Of a stretch of DNA of 64,000 nucleotides, positions 1 through 8,031 are shown piece after piece. How positions within the stretch are numbered: the first letter of the stretch is position 1; each line of letters starts with the position of its first letter. The position numbers and the translations under genes are program-made. The notes under the pieces are model-generated. The model searched no databases, had not been told where the DNA came from, and worked only from the letters and a program-made list of their open reading frames with translations. This stretch comes from Poecilobothrus nobilitatus (lineage: Eukaryota > Arthropoda > Insecta > Diptera > Dolichopodidae): contig OX352773.1 in NCBI GenBank assembly GCA_947095535.1, forward strand, positions 107,429,685 to 107,493,684, written 5' to 3'.

Positions 1-120
1 TGGTAGGGAAACCTATGTTGTAATATTTTTACTAAAGTCGATAAACTCATGCCAATTAACTTACTTTAATCAGTTTAGTACCCTGAACAAACACTAAAAA
101 CTAAAAAAGATCAATCTACG

Positions 121-435
121 ATGACGGATTTTATTAAAAGTATATTAACCACAGCAAAGGGTGATCATGAAGATTTTGAAGATTACGTAAACATTGATAC
201 ACTGGAGAAAGATAAATTGTATAATGTCATCCGCTGGAAATTTTTAGACACAAAAAGAGGTGACAGAGTACTTCTTTGTCAGTTGCTAGATCCAATTGAC
301 AAGAAAAAATACACAATTTATATGCCAGACCGCTTCTCCAAGAAGGTGACTATTGAATCAGAATTGGAAGAAATAAATATAACCCGATTCAATTTAAGAA
401 TGAATATGGCTCTGATTGATTTGATTCCAATATAA
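121..435 (+). CDS. Small acidic/basic protein, possibly Polinton-associated (104 aa)
   Basis: An intact ATG-to-TAA frame of 104 codons, followed by several AATAAA-like signals after 450. The protein has no signal peptide or membrane segment. Its middle (about residues 45-75) alternates hydrophobic and charged residues and contains the motif YMPDRFS. This recalls a small uncharacterised protein found with Maverick/Polinton genes in invertebrates (pattern DTKxG, then LP or MP followed by xRF or xRY), perhaps an OB-fold-like DNA-binding protein. That assignment is from memory and weak. The copy at 6429-6743 encodes the same protein with one silent change, so the frame is intact in both copies. 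It is convergent with the minus-strand frame ending at 558. Confidence 0.6.
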   Translation: MTDFIKSILTTAKGDHEDFEDYVNIDTLEKDKLYNVIRWKFLDTKRGDRVLLCQLLDPIDKKKYTIYMPDRFSKKVTIESELEEINITRFNLRMNMALIDLIPI

Positions 436-557
436 ATATAAACTGAAAATAAAAACCATTAAAATAAAAAGAAAAATAAAATTGTATTATAACAAATTTT
501 GTGTTTTTATTTAACAATTAAAACACTTTTTTTTTAAATTATTCTTCTTCAAGCATT

Positions 558-776
558 TTAACAATGTAAATCCAAAGATTTTTTAATACTCGGCATTGTT
601 TCACAGCAATATAGGTCTATTCTTGAACGGTTATTTACCAAAGGTTGCTGGTTATGACAAGGAAGTTTTTTCAGGTCTAACTCCTCAGACAGTGTAAAAT
701 CACCTTTCAATTGAAAAATATCACATTTGCCAATTTCAAATTCAAAAGGCTCTGGAACTGTTAAGTATTTTTCTTC
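558..776 (-). CDS. Hidden open frame, probable 3' terminal exon of an unrecognised gene
   Basis: Reading the minus strand from 776 down to the TAA at 558-560 gives 72 uninterrupted codons with a protein-like composition. It is rich in Glu, Leu and Lys, has cysteines at about residues 19, 40, 57, 58 and 72, and contains the segment NNRSRIDLYCCETMP. It lacks an early ATG and is preceded directly by TAG, which could be a 3' splice acceptor (...atattag) for a spliced terminal exon; a second possible acceptor lies about 20 bases inside. An identical frame occurs at 6866-7084. I do not recognise the family. It may be a remnant of a Polinton gene or of a host gene. It ends about 120 bp from the convergent 104-aa gene. 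Confidence 0.45.
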   Translation of the reverse strand, partial: EEKYLTVPEPFEFEIGKCDIFQLKGDFTLSEELDLKKLPCHNQQPLVNNRSRIDLYCCETMPSIKKSLDLHC

Positions 777-1004
777 CTAATATATTATTGTTATATATAA
801 TATAGGTCTTAATCTTGAATATTTTTTAAAAAAAATTAAAAATTTTGAATTTGAAAACTAACTTTTATACTCTAGCAAAAATGTCTTTTTTTTTTCCATC
901 ACTAAAATATAGGGGTTAATAATTTAGAGCATAAGAAAAAAGTAAACTTAGAATTTTTTTAATGGTGTAATTTAAAGTATAGTTGACTTTAGTGGTTTGC
1001 ATTC
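777..1004. other. AT-rich spacer
   Basis: Homopolymer-rich AT sequence with no supported gene on either strand. It is present in both duplication copies (second copy 7085-7312). Confidence 0.6.
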
Positions 1005-1138
1005 CCCGGGACGACCGACCACCCTTTTGTACATGCTGACGTGCACGGCCGCCCTTTTATATGGCCGTCCTTTGTACATGCGCACGGCTTCCCTTTTGTA
1101 GGGCCGCCCTTTTAGAGGACCTTTGGTGGGGGGAAACA
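1005..1138. other. GC-rich block with imperfect short repeats
   Basis: A GC-rich island in otherwise AT-rich DNA. It holds several imperfect repeats around the core GGCCGCCCTTTT or GGCCGTCCTTT, spaced roughly 20-30 bp, each followed by TTGTA or TATA, and it ends in a run of G. The 63-aa minus-strand frame across it simply translates these repeats (repeated GRPYKR) and is not convincing as a gene. The second copy is at 7313-7446. Confidence 0.6.
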
Positions 1139-1140
1139 GG

Positions 1141-1148
1141 TATAAATA
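1141..1148 (+). promoter_or_regulatory. TATA-box-like sequence next to the GC-rich block
   Basis: TATAAATA lies directly downstream of the GC-rich block and is followed by AAAGGCCTCATAC, a possible start region. No open frame of note follows within several hundred bases, so promoter function is only a suggestion. The copy is at 7449-7456. Confidence 0.25.
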
Positions 1149-1449
1149 AAAGGCCTCATACAAAGTAATTTACAAGAGCATAAATATTTTAATTTGCATA
1201 GTTGTTTAAAAAAATTGATTTGAAATTCCATCTAATGCATATATTAATATTAAAAAAAACTCGTGACTGGCTACACCCAAATAGAAAAGTCTATTTTAAA
1301 CAACTTTCATTTTCTACCGCATATTATACAAAGTAATTTACACGACCGATTTTTTTTCAAAATATATTTCAATTAAACACAAATCAATTTTTTTCCTTAC
1401 AATTGTACCTCCCTCAAATAATAACAATGATATTATATGAAACTTAACT
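1149..1449. other. AT-rich spacer, no gene seen
   Basis: No supported frame. It contains the phrase acaaagtaatttac twice (near 1160 and 1330). The second copy lies at 7457-7757. Confidence 0.5.
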
Positions 1450-1890
1450 TATTTGTTTTATTTTACAAGTATTTATTAATTTTTTGCAGAATAACACACC
1501 TTCAATTGTTTTTCATTTAAAATTACTTTAAACTAAAATACAAATAACAAGTTGAATATCTGCATTTTATTTGTTACAATAATTTATGTTACTATACCAT
1601 CACAACAAGATCATTGCACTTACTTGTTCTACATTATCTAGTTGACCTTGTCTATTATTTAAGAAAGCGTTTTCCGGAAATTAATTATGACGGTATCACG
1701 ATACCAGGTTAAGTCGTTGAACTTGGGGAAGGTTTTTCTGGAAATTAATTATGACGGTATCACGATACTTGATCTCATTTGCATAAATATTTTCCCACGC
1801 TCAAGTGGCATGTATACTACTGATGTATGTAAGTTATCTATCCTGTAAAATTAAATTCATAAATATAAATTCCGTTTTTTCTATATTGTG
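1450..1890 (+). repeat. Satellite block: 300-bp module plus start of the main monomer
   Basis: The module running from tttattaattttttgcag to gttaagtcgttgaacttgg recurs at about 7758, 8034, 12282, 16510 and 27851. At 1670-1704 and 1733-1768 it holds an internal imperfect duplication with period about 63 bp, core GGAAATTAATTATGACGGTA. From about 1820 the sequence matches the main satellite monomer (cctgtaaa, ttccgttttttctatatt) and then breaks at about 1890 into Polinton sequence. Confidence 0.8.
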
Positions 1891-1892
1891 TA

Positions 1893-2375
1893 TTGGATAA
1901 TATATTTATAAGGCAAATACCAAAAGCTCTAGTATTTTGTATGGTTAATAATGAAAATTTCAATGGTAAGAGATCAAAAAATCCATACCATTTCGACCAT
2001 CAAAATCTCACACAATTTGAATTATATGTGAATGGAGCGCCTACACCAAACTCTGCAATTGAAACAAGTTTTACACCGAATAATTCTTGTAATTCTGGAG
2101 CATATTTAACATTATTTAGCGGAACAGGTATACATCATTCTGATAGAGGACATCAAATTTCAAAAGAATTATTTTCAAAAGGTTATACAATACTGGCTTT
2201 TGATTTATCACCAGACGGCTCGGGAACAGATACATGTAAGGGTTTATTAAACGACGTAAAGATTGAAGCAAGACTCAGCTCTCCATTAACTTCAACATTA
2301 ACTTGTATTGTATTTGCAGAATTCGATGCTAATATCGAAATTGATAAAAATCGTAACGTCTACGTGAACATATAA
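1893..2375 (+). pseudogene. Polinton major capsid protein, C-terminal fragment
   Basis: About 160 codons ending in TAA. The frame begins at a TTG at the satellite junction, so the start is not native and the N-terminal part (likely several hundred residues) is missing. The sequence resembles the C-terminal domain of the hexon-like, double-jelly-roll capsid protein of Polintons, the family often annotated as F54H12.2-like. Supporting features are FIRQIPK near the start, an FNG/KNP segment at about residues 23-30, GYTILAFDLSPD at about 92-103, and a final strand with FAEFDANIEIDKNRNV. It is followed 36 bp later by a small gene and then the protease, a plausible capsid-protease order. The identification rests on remembered family motifs, not on a search. 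Confidence 0.7.
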
Positions 2376-2411
2376 AACTAAGTTTAGTGAACCATCTCTA
2401 TTCATTTCAAA

Positions 2412-2720
2412 ATGACATGTGCTCTAGTAGATTTATCGTTCTGTGCGGACGATAACAATACAATATTTGTAAAAAATATTGCTGTGGCTGGTATAAAAGA
2501 AAAATGTAAAACTATAGTAAAAGAATTAAAGTATAAATTTCCTGTCAGAGATTTGAAAAAAACAGATATTGAGAATTACTCTTTTGGATATATCGATAAC
2601 GAAAAAATAACTAATAACTTAATAAATTTGCTTGCAAAATTCGATATAGTCTTAACAAATAGAAAACTTAAAGCAGAATTTTTGATAGCATTTATACGGA
2701 GGAAATACTCGACTAATTGA
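2412..2720 (+). CDS. Unrecognised small Polinton gene (102 aa)
   Basis: An intact ATG frame of 102 codons between the capsid fragment and the protease. It begins ALVDLSF and has KNIAVAG at about residues 23-29, a Lys-rich middle, and ends with a FDIVLTNRKLKAEFLI segment. The beginning and end show a similar spacing and residue pattern to the minus-strand protein at 3882-4366 (D-x-x-F near the start, K-E/N-x-A, then FDxV near the end). It may therefore be a diverged or shuffled member of the same uncharacterised family; the similarity is weak and judged by eye. No signal peptide or membrane segment. It overlaps the open frame of the protease by a few bases. Confidence 0.45.
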   Translation: MTCALVDLSFCADDNNTIFVKNIAVAGIKEKCKTIVKELKYKFPVRDLKKTDIENYSFGYIDNEKITNNLINLLAKFDIVLTNRKLKAEFLIAFIRRKYSTN

Positions 2721-2740
2721 TATCTCACGTTTGCAAGATA

Positions 2741-3215
2741 ATGAATACACTTCAGATTTCAAAGGTTCTGAAATGTAATAAGTTAACACATAAAATATTT
2801 AGAGGCATTTATGCTCTTGATAAATTACTAAAACAAGTTTTAAAACCTAGTATTTTAGTGCTAAATACCGATAATTCTAATGAAAACGGGGGAAATATTT
2901 GTTCCAGTTCAAGGGTGTGCAGAATATTTTGAATCATTTGGAAATCCCCCGTTTCACAATGAGATTATAAAATTTCTACAAAATCAATCAACATGTTTTG
3001 TTTTCAACGATAAGCGTTTACAAAGTAATTTAACATCTGTTTGTGGACATTATTGTTGTGTATATCTATGGATGCGAAGTTCCCGTAAAAGCATAAAATA
3101 TTTTCTTAATTTATTCGACACATCATCCCCAATTAAAAACGATAAAAAAATACAAAGAATATTTCGAAAAATTTTTAAAAAATGTGGAAGAAAAACTATA
3201 AATACAAAATTCTAA
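2741..3215 (+). pseudogene. Adenain-like cysteine protease (Polinton PRO), frameshifted
   Basis: The frame starts at ATG 2741 (MNTLQISK) and runs to about 2890, then continues in the next forward frame from about 2880 to TAA at 3213-3215. The first part has the FRGIYALDKL and LVLNTDNS segments typical of adenovirus-like proteases. The second has EYFESFGNPPF and then LQSNLTSVCGHYCCVYL, which carries the catalytic Gln region and Cys. In the family a Gly-x-His-Trp with the catalytic His lies between these parts. Here that stretch falls exactly at the frameshift and no His-Trp is visible in either frame, so catalysis should be lost. In Polintons the protease processes capsid proteins during maturation (established knowledge). 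The combined length of about 157 residues is somewhat short for the family. Confidence 0.75.
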
Positions 3216-3248
3216 AATAGAATTCATCAGTTAAACCAAAACAAAACA

Positions 3249-3817
3249 ATGGAGCAATCTACAAATTCAGAAGTATTTAAAACAGAAAAAGGTGAATCAC
3301 CGCAGAACCTTTTATTAAGCTATATTTATTTTTTGGATAAAAAACAAACAATAAAAATTCAAATTGGTTTTAATATTGAGAATTTTGCTGCATCAATAAT
3401 TTTCCAACGACAAAACAAAGTCATAAGCGAAATGAATTATTTGGAGTGGTATACATTTTATCACGACTTTAAAAACAGTCAAGCAAAATTAAATGCAAAA
3501 GGATTTTCGCTAACATTTAATCATGATGAGCGCACTAAAAAACTTGCATTGCAGTTAGATGAGTACACTCGTTTTTGTCTTATGCTAGTCTTTATACAAG
3601 CAGTGATGTCATATAACAACGGAGCTGAACTTAATATAAAAGTATTATGTAATAATAATATTAATTCAAATATTTTGAGAGATGTATTGAAAAGAATAAA
3701 CTAAGATTGGAACAAGAAGATTTCTATATTCCAATGAATTTACACATAGCTCAGTGTAATTATTCCAGACTGTTTTATGAAATACCTATGTTTTTGTCAG
3801 AAAAATTATCTTGGTAA
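3249..3817 (+). pseudogene. Unrecognised Polinton gene with late frameshift
   Basis: The ATG frame at 3249 runs 151 codons to TAA at 3702-3704. In the neighbouring frame, 3695-3817 continues for another 40 codons with protein-like sequence (EDFYIPMNLHIAQCNYSR and so on) and a TAA followed at once by AATAAATAAA. The simplest reading is one gene of about 190 residues with a one-base frameshift near 3690-3704. The protein is soluble-looking, with hydrophobic patches at about residues 37-53 and 111-123, and no motif I recognise. Its position after the protease suggests a structural or accessory role, which is only inferred from context. Confidence 0.5.
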
Positions 3818-3881
3818 ACAATAAATAAAACAAATATTTTTTAAAACCAATTATTTTCTTTTATTAAATACATATATAAAT

Positions 3882-4366
3882 TCATACAATTTTTTCAACA
3901 AAAACAGCACATCTTTTTAAATTTTCAGTAATGTTATGGTGAGGGAAAATGGTTGTGAAATTCCTTAGTTTCTGAAGAGATGTTGATAACTTCTATCTAA
4001 GTTGATAACTTCTATCTAAGTTGATAACTTCTACTAAACTCGAAACAAATTTATCTAAAAATTCCTTTTTCTGGTACCCCTTACGTAAACGACGTCGAAT
4101 GAATTTAAATGTTCCTTTAAGGTATTTTTAATTGCTGAATATTCTATAAAGCCATCATCCCAGTCAAGACCATTTATTTGTGTTTTATTGAATTTATTTT
4201 GTTGTTTAACATCAGTATTTAACTCTTCGAACGAATAAGGTGCTTTAAACATAAACAGCATTGGTATCAGTAATCCATCAGCTATAAAAGCAAATTCCTT
4301 CAAGAAATATTGCTTATTATTTCCAACAATAAATTGTAAATCTGCTATTGCCTTCCTGCTGCTCAT
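3882..4366 (-). pseudogene. Uncharacterised Polinton-associated protein, broken by frameshift and 19-bp repeats
   Basis: The ATG at 4366 opens 103 codons to TAG at 4055-4057. The adjacent frame then carries on from about 4065 downward (EFLDKFVSSL...), meets a stop inside a 19-bp triple repeat, and resumes to TGA at 3882-3884 with a Leu/Lys-rich tail containing HHNITENLKRCA. The first part has the signature DLQF, KEFAFI, FKAPYSFEEL, NGLDWDDG and a final VYVRGTRK. I associate this with a widespread uncharacterised invertebrate Maverick-linked family; that is from memory. Its function is unknown. It lies on the opposite strand to its neighbours and is convergent with the gene ending at 3817. Confidence 0.5.
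3982..4038 (+). repeat. 19-bp tandem triplication
   Basis: The unit gttgataacttctatctaa occurs at 3982-4000 and 4001-4019, with a slightly changed third copy at 4020-4038. Nineteen is not a multiple of three, so copy gain shifts the reading frame of the minus-strand gene it lies in. Confidence 0.9.
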
Positions 4367-5065
4367 TTTGTGCCTTACTATTTTAAAATACCTTGAAATC
4401 CTCTAATTTATAACTAATACGATTTAAAAAGAGGGGGAAAAAATCAATGGAATGGGTGACGAAACCGTGCCTTGAAAACTTCACTATTTCCGAAATCGCA
4501 CCTATGCGGACCGTATTTCAGACCTCCGGGGACCCCATCCAAAATCGGGAAAGGGGGTCGTCAGAACAAGGCTCCATTTCAAAGCGTTCCGGACCTTCGG
4601 GGACCAAAATCGAGCTTTCGGGGAACGAAATCTGATCTTCGGCGACCGAAATCGGACCTTCAGACACAAGGTCTGATTTAAATGGATTAGCCTGAAAAAT
4701 ATGATATACAAACAATTTTTCAATTTAAAATTACAAATTGTTGGTGACTAGCATTTTTTAAAGCATAGTTTATAAAATGTACAGTGATTAATTAATGAGA
4801 ATGCAAAAATATATTTTGCATATTTTAGAATGTTGTAATTATGTGGTATAATCTTATATGCAATATATTTAATGTTGCATAAAAAGTATAAATTAATTTG
4901 TGTTTTTAAATTATTTTTAATCTAAATGGAAATACCTGAACCATAGGAATACAAATTATTTTGGTATTTAACAAGTAGTTTTTAAAAAATACAGAAATCA
5001 GTTCCATAACTAGTCATATTAAAACTTAAATAGTTAAAAATAATTAAAAATATAAAATAATAAAA
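4367..5065. other. Intergenic region between divergent genes
   Basis: This 700-bp gap separates the start of the minus-strand gene (4366) from the polymerase start (5066), so it should hold both promoters. It contains a GC-richer minisatellite (4519-4673) and AT-rich sequence. The overlapping short frames on both strands across 4447-4723 only translate the minisatellite. No clear TATA box or start element could be fixed. Confidence 0.5.
4519..4673 (+). repeat. 21-bp imperfect minisatellite
   Basis: Units of 21 bp with core ACCTTCGGGGACCGAAAT follow each other at 4590-4610, 4611-4631, 4632-4652 and, decayed, 4653-4673. An earlier related unit starts at about 4519. The period keeps all frames open, which explains the four overlapping frames here. 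Confidence 0.75.
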
Positions 5066-6294
5066 ATGTCGAAAAAAATTTTACTAAATAAATATCAAGA
5101 AGAACAGCAACAACAGAATCACGAAAATTATGTTGCAATCACAAAAGATGCTAGTACGATGGTAAAACGGTTTAATTTACAAGGACGTAAAATTGAATTT
5201 AAAATCAAACCGGTACCGGATCATGAAGAACCAACCAATAGGATCAAAAATGCAATAAATGAAGTAACACTTTACATTCTTGAAAATGTCAACCCCACGG
5301 ATAAGGTGGGTATTACATTTTGTGGAAGAAGTTTTGAAGAGCGAGGTTCCGGGTGGATAAATTTTAGAGACGCTTCAGAAATTAAATTTCGAGATATCTG
5401 AGAAATGATATCAAAAATTTGTCAAAGCAACTCTGAAGGACTTAGCACTGATACATTTTGCATAGGTATTACTTCTTTTAAGCTTCCTCAGGGCAGAGGG
5501 AGGGGAAAAAAGTATAATACCTTCAATGAGGAATGTGCTAAGAAAAAAGGTATCGTTAGTATTAGCAACAACGATAACTTATGCCTTCCAAGAGCGTTAG
5601 TAGTGGCAATGTCTTACATTGATAAGCATCTGATTACATTAAAATTCGAAAAGACACTGAAAAATTACAAACAATGAAGGCAGCAGAACTTATTAACAAC
5701 GCCAACATAAATATATTTCAAGAAGGTTGTGGAATACCAGAACTTCAGCAGTTCCAACAATATTTAAAGGAATACTCCATAACTGTTTATAAATGTGGAA
5801 GCAAAGGTAGAGATATTATATTTGAGGGAAATGGCGGTGAAAAAAGGATCAATCTCCTGTACGACAAAGGCCATTACAACGTAATCACTTCGCTTACTGC
5901 GGCATTTTGCTGTAGTTATTATTTTGAAAAGTACCATAAGCCATTTAATATGCGAAATAGTCATAGATGTGGTGGAACATGTCCCCAATGTCAATATTCT
6001 CCAGCATGCCCAAAAAATCAATTAAATATTTTGTGTAAAGATTGTAACCGCTATTTTAGAGGGAATGATTGTTTTAATAACCATAAAGCTTCCAATTCAC
6101 GGAAGGAAGCCTCCATTTGCAGCACAGTAAAGAGATGCACGAAATGTCTAAGAACATTCCAGACAAATAGAGAACATACTTGCGGCGAACATTATTGCAA
6201 AACATGTAGTAAGCATTTTCCTCAGGAACATTATTGTTTTATACTACCAGATGAAAGAAACCCGAATATTGAAGATGGATTAAAAAGAATTTAA
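5066..6294 (+). pseudogene. polB: Protein-primed DNA polymerase B, N-terminal part, broken
   Basis: Frame one (ATG 5066) ends at a TGA at 5399-5401. The same frame reopens immediately (5405), so this is a single in-frame nonsense codon, probably from a Trp codon. A frameshift near 5640-5650 moves the sequence to the frame that ends at 6294. Recognisable segments are a VGITFCGRSF / GWINFR block (first frame, about residues 85-104), an IxQSN block, a GRGRGKK stretch, then GIVSISNNDNLCLPRALVVA. After these comes a double zinc-ribbon-like cluster of CxxC and CxH pairs (about 5965-6235). This arrangement is typical of Polinton, adintovirus and bidnavirus polymerases. The sequence stops just before the exonuclease domain; exonuclease, palm and thumb domains are absent. 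Confidence 0.8.
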
Positions 6295-6428
6295 TTTTAA
6301 TATTAAAATGGTAGGGAAACCTATGTTGTAATATTTTTACTAAAGTCGATAAACTCATGCCAATTAACTTACTTTAATCAGTTTAGTACCCTGAACAAAC
6401 ACTAAAAACTAAAAAAGATCAATCTACG

Positions 6429-6743
6429 ATGACGGATTTTATTAAAAGTATATTAACCACAGCAAAGGGTGATCATGAAGATTTTGAAGATTACGTAAAC
6501 ATTGATACACTGGAGAAAGATAAATTGTATAATGTCATCCGCTGGAAATTTTTAGACACAAAAAGAGGTGACAGAGTACTTCTTTGTCAGTTGCTAGATC
6601 CAATTGACAAGAAAAAATACACAATTTATATGCCAGACCGCTTCTCCAAGAAGGTGACTATTGAATCAGAATTGGAAGAAATAAATATAACCCGATTCAA
6701 TTTAAGAATGAATATGGCCCTGATTGATTTGATTCCAATATAA
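6429..6743 (+). CDS. Second copy of the 104-aa protein gene
   Basis: Identical protein to 121-435, with one silent base change (GCT to GCC Ala near the end). It lies 135 bp downstream of the broken polymerase. Because the duplication is so recent, intactness of both copies does not prove selection. Confidence 0.6.
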   Translation: MTDFIKSILTTAKGDHEDFEDYVNIDTLEKDKLYNVIRWKFLDTKRGDRVLLCQLLDPIDKKKYTIYMPDRFSKKVTIESELEEINITRFNLRMNMALIDLIPI

Positions 6744-6865
6744 ATATAAACTGAAAATAAAAACCATTAAAATAAAAAGAAAAATAAAATTGTATTATAA
6801 CAAATTTTGTGTTTTTATTTAACAATTAAAACACTTTTTTTTTAAATTATTCTTCTTCAAGCATT

Positions 6866-7084
6866 TTAACAATGTAAATCCAAAGATTTTTTAATACTCG
6901 GCATTGTTTCACAGCAATATAGGTCTATTCTTGAACGGTTATTTACCAAAGGTTGCTGGTTATGACAAGGAAGTTTTTTCAGGTCTAACTCCTCAGACAG
7001 TGTAAAATCACCTTTCAATTGAAAAATATCACATTTGCCAATTTCAAATTCAAAAGGCTCTGGAACTGTTAAGTATTTTTCTTC
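6866..7084 (-). CDS. Second copy of the hidden 72-codon exon-like frame
   Basis: Same sequence as 558-776, open from just after a TAG (possible splice acceptor) to TAA. Unrecognised; see the first copy for residues and reasoning. Confidence 0.45.
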   Translation of the reverse strand, partial: EEKYLTVPEPFEFEIGKCDIFQLKGDFTLSEELDLKKLPCHNQQPLVNNRSRIDLYCCETMPSIKKSLDLHC

Positions 7085-7757
7085 CTAATATATTATTGTT
7101 ATATATAAAATAGGTCTTAATCTTGAATATTTTTTAAAAAAAATTAAAAATTTTGAATTTGAAAACTAACTTTTATACTCTAGCAAAAATGTCTTTTTTT
7201 TTTCCATCACTAAAATATAGGGGTTAATAATTTAGAGCATAAGAAAAAAGTAAACTTAGAATTTTTTTAATGGTGTAATTTAAAGTATAGTTGACTTTAG
7301 TGGTTTGGATTCCCCGGGACGACCGACCACCCTTTTGTACATGCTGACGTGCACGGCCGCCCTTTTATATGGCCGTCCTTTGTACATGCGCACGGCTTCC
7401 CTTTTGTAGGGCCGCCCTTTTAGAGGACCTTTGGTGGGGGGAAACAGGTATAAATAAAAGGCCTCATACAAAGTAATTTACAAGAGCATAAATATTTTAA
7501 TTTGCATAGTTGTTTAAAAAAATTGATTTGAAATTCCATCTAATGCATATATTAATATTAAAAAAAACTCGTGACTGGCTACACCCAAATAGAATAAGTC
7601 TATTTTAAACAACTTTCATTTTCTACCGCATATTATACAAAGTAATTTACACGACCGATTTTTTTTCAAAATATATTTCAATTAAACACAAATCAATTTT
7701 TTTCCTTACAATTGTACCTCCCTCAAATAATAACAATGATATTATATGAAACTTAAC
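7085..7757. other. Second copy of spacer, GC-rich block and TATA-like box
   Basis: Repeats 777-1449. The GC-rich block is at about 7313-7446 and the TATAAATA at 7449-7456. No gene supported. Confidence 0.5.
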
Positions 7758-8031
7758 TTATTTGTTTTATTTTACAAGTATTTATTAATTTTTTGCAGAA
7801 TAACACACCTTCAATTGTTTTTCATTTAAAATTACTTTAAACTAAAATACAAATAACAAGTTGAATATCTGCATTTTATTTGTTACAATAATTTATGTTA
7901 CTATACCATCACAACAAGATCATTGCACTTACTTGTTCTACATTATCTAGTTGACCTTGTCTATTATTTACAAAAGCGTTTTCCGGAAATTAATTATGAC
8001 GGTATCACGATACCAGGTTAAGTCATTGAAC

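Larger units (their letters stand above)
1..1723. repeat. Left copy of a 1.7-kb near-identical duplication
   Basis: This segment recurs at 6309-8031 with a constant offset of 6308. Only about seven base differences were seen by eye, for example a silent Ala change in the 104-aa gene and changes near 998, 1285, 1662 and 1713. Looser homology continues to 1890, matching 8318-8488 after an extra block of about 290 bp in the right copy. At 1890 the left copy passes into the Polinton fragment, while the right copy passes into the satellite. The arrangement looks like a recent tandem duplication with period 6308, or an assembly duplication. The true left end cannot be seen because the window starts at the same base as the repeat. 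Confidence 0.95.
1891..6308 (+). mobile_element. Decayed Maverick/Polinton (adintovirus-like) fragment
   Basis: A 4.4-kb block inserted between satellite sequence and the second copy of the duplication. In order it holds a capsid protein C-terminus, a small unknown gene, an adenain-like protease, an unknown gene, a minus-strand gene and the N-terminal part of a protein-primed DNA polymerase B. A double-jelly-roll capsid, adenain-type protease and PolB together are diagnostic of Polinton/adintovirus elements (established knowledge). Integrase, packaging ATPase, penton, the polymerase catalytic domains and terminal inverted repeats were not found here. Every gene of recognised family is broken or truncated, so the block is a fossil. 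Confidence 0.8.
6309..8031. repeat. Right copy of the 1.7-kb near-identical duplication
   Basis: Matches 1-1723 base for base with about seven differences. It begins directly after the truncated polymerase and diverges at 8032, where a second copy of the 300-bp satellite module begins; homology to 1718-1890 returns at about 8318-8488. Confidence 0.95.

Noticed and set aside
972..1163. 63-aa minus-strand frame with GRPYKR repeats (also 7280-7471)
   Set aside because: It only translates the GC-rich short repeats. The second copy differs by one residue, and there is no upstream gene context.
4447..4723. Four overlapping 62-73 codon frames on both strands
   Set aside because: They are a by-product of the 21-bp minisatellite, which keeps all frames open.
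5764..6021. 85-aa minus-strand frame across the polymerase fragment
   Set aside because: It lies opposite the zinc-cluster region of PolB, whose plus-strand reading matches a known family.
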